Part shown: positions 63,171 to 64,000 of the stretch, piece by piece
Position numbering within the stretch: the first letter of the stretch is position 1
How the letters are laid out: every line of letters begins with the position of its first letter
Assembly: GCF_000621445.1 (NCBI RefSeq)
Contig: NZ_JHYI01000012.1
Span: 62,001-126,000 of the forward strand
Reading direction: 5' to 3'
DNA length: 64,000 nt
DNA from: Alkalihalobacillus bogoriensis ATCC BAA-922
Lineage (GTDB): Bacteria > Bacillota > Bacilli > Bacillales > Bacillaceae_F
Program-made: the position numbers and the translations under genes
Notes under the pieces: generated by a model
Told to the model about the DNA's origin: nothing
Seen by the model: the letters and a program-made list of their open reading frames with translations, nothing else
The model's database searches: none

Positions 63171-63599
63171 TTATTTGTTAAGCCGGTCATTTAATGCTTC
63201 ATATGTCCGATATTTCGCATTTTCTTGTTGACGATTTCGTTCACGAACATCTTTCTCTGTTTGTTCAAGCTTTAATCCATCATTAATCGATTTTTTGCAA
63301 CCCGAACAAATTTTTCCTTCTTTAATCATTGTGCCACAAGTTGAACAAGGATATGAAAGGTTTGGAAAGTGGTTCACTTTTAAACGACCTTCACGGATAA
63401 ATCGATAAATATATTCTGCCTCTACATCCGTCGCTTGTGTAATTTCAACAACAGATGCCATCCGATTTTCTTTTTTTCGAATGTACGTATACACCGTTTG
63501 AAACATGACTTCAACTTCTTTATAACACTTATCACAAACAGAACGAAAAGCTTTCACAAATACATTTCCACATTTTGGACAATTCTCGATATTATTCAT
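63171..63599 (-). CDS. yvyF: YvyF-like flagellar operon zinc-ribbon protein
   Basis: 142 residues with two Cys clusters that look like zinc ribbons (CPKCGNVF with CDKCYKE; CSTCGTMI with CSGCKKS) flanking a small helical part resembling a winged helix (VVEITQATDVEAEYIYRFIR, EGRLKV). It is the TIGR03826 family, found before flgM; the role is unknown, possibly regulatory. Confidence 0.88.
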   Translation of the reverse strand: MNNIENCPKCGNVFVKAFRSVCDKCYKEVEVMFQTVYTYIRKKENRMASVVEITQATDVEAEYIYRFIREGRLKVNHFPNLSYPCSTCGTMIKEGKICSGCKKSINDGLKLEQTEKDVRERNRQQENAKYRTYEALNDRLNK

Positions 63600-63615
63600 G
63601 TCTTTCTCCCCTTCT

Positions 63616-64000
63616 TTATCCTCTTGCTATCGTTATGGAACGAATGGAGTTTGCTCCATAATGCTTTAACACTTTTCCAGCTTGTCTTACGGTTGAACCC
63701 GTTGTATATATATCATCTACAATAATAATATCGGCACTATGAATCAAAGTTTCCACTCCTTTTTTTATGGTAAATGGTGTTGTTTTTCCTAGTCGTTCAT
63801 TTCTCGACTTCTTACTTTGCTTTTCTTCATCAATCAAGCGTTCAAGCAAGCGATGGCATTCCGGTAAAATACGTGCCACTTCTTCTGCTTGATTAAATCC
63901 GCGCTCCCATAATCGTTCTTGACTTAAAGGGATAAAGGTGATGATATCGGCTTGAAAGTGTTTATCATACATGCTTTGTATACCATGATGAAACAATGTC
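63616..64000 (-). CDS. comFC: Competence protein ComFC-like phosphoribosyltransferase, 5' end beyond window
   Basis: At least 128 C-terminal codons. The PRPP-binding motif IIIVDDIYTTGSTVRQA and the family pattern VPLSQERLWERGFNQAEEVA (read as IPLSQERLWERGFNQAEEVA) are present, ending SIRSITIARG. In B. subtilis it is needed for late steps of DNA uptake and lies before yvyF-flgM. The frame continues across the window edge; the apparent TTG at 63996 is not the start. Confidence 0.92.
   Translation of the reverse strand, partial: TLFHHGIQSMYDKHFQADIITFIPLSQERLWERGFNQAEEVARILPECHRLLERLIDEEKQSKKSRNERLGKTTPFTIKKGVETLIHSADIIIVDDIYTTGSTVRQAGKVLKHYGANSIRSITIARG

Noticed and set aside
1-64000. tRNA, rRNA, riboswitch or insertion-sequence genes
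   Set aside because: Read for tRNA arms, GGTTC/TTCGA loops, transposase motifs and known riboswitch cores; none was convincing. A covariance-model scan could still find small RNAs I missed.

Overview
The window reads as chromosomal DNA of a low-GC, endospore-forming, flagellated member of the Bacillaceae, probably an alkaliphile-type genus related to Alkalihalobacillus. The evidence is gene order: uvrA-uvrB-csbA, minJ-ctpB, ftsEX, cccB, prfB-secA, hpf, fliT-fliS-fliD-flaG, hag-csrA-fliW, flgL-flgK-flgN-flgM-yvyF-comFC run as in the corresponding Bacillus subtilis region, broken by accessory blocks. Strong AGGAGG-type ribosome sites, a Spo0E-family protein, and sigma-H and sigma-D promoter motifs agree. 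No tRNA, rRNA, transposase, integrase or CRISPR array was seen.

Layout. 1-8.1 kb: nucleotide excision repair (uvrA partial, uvrB), csbA, a methyltransferase, minJ and ctpB. 8.7-15.7 kb: an amino-sugar block: a SIS-domain gene, nagA and nagB, the divergent regulator nagR, and a sugar ABC transporter without its own ATPase. Three copies of a NagR-type operator (core TGTCTATAC) tie these together. 15.8-20.4 kb: an M23 murein hydrolase, ftsX, ftsE, cytochrome c-551 and a YitT-family membrane protein. 20.6-25.8 kb: accessory genes: a Spo0E-like phosphatase, an HTH-TPR regulator of the kind that senses peptides, and an ECF sigma/anti-sigma pair with a large membrane-anchored protein. 26-29.7 kb: prfB, with its programmed +1 frameshift, and secA.

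29.9-38.7 kb is the most unusual part. Seven tandem paralogous genes of about 384 codons resemble the arbitrium receptor AimR of Bacillus phages. They are followed at once by a 72-codon secreted protein whose mature part is three imperfect repeats. No phage genes lie nearby. I read it as a chromosomal, expanded peptide-signalling array with a possible multi-copy signal precursor. That is inference from remembered family sequences and from gene arrangement.

38.8-44.1 kb: hpf with a sigma-H promoter, a secreted M14 carboxypeptidase with four repeats, a cold-shock protein and a lipoprotein. 44.1-64 kb: the late flagellar locus. Between flaG and hag lies a complete legionaminic acid set (legB, legC, a PtmE-like nucleotidyltransferase, legH, legI, legG, legF) with a Maf-type glycosyltransferase. 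The likely job is glycosylation of the neighbouring flagellin, which has an enlarged Ser/Thr/Ala-rich centre. Sigma-D promoters precede hag, fliD, flaG and flgM, and the hag leader carries a CsrA-type hairpin.

The intergenic regions hold several dispersed repeats: a three-copy element of variable length (6.4, 8.3 and 42.1 kb), and a roughly 130-bp element built from three CGGACA/TGTTCCG palindromic modules in the same order and orientation at 5.0, 25.8 and 42.3 kb.
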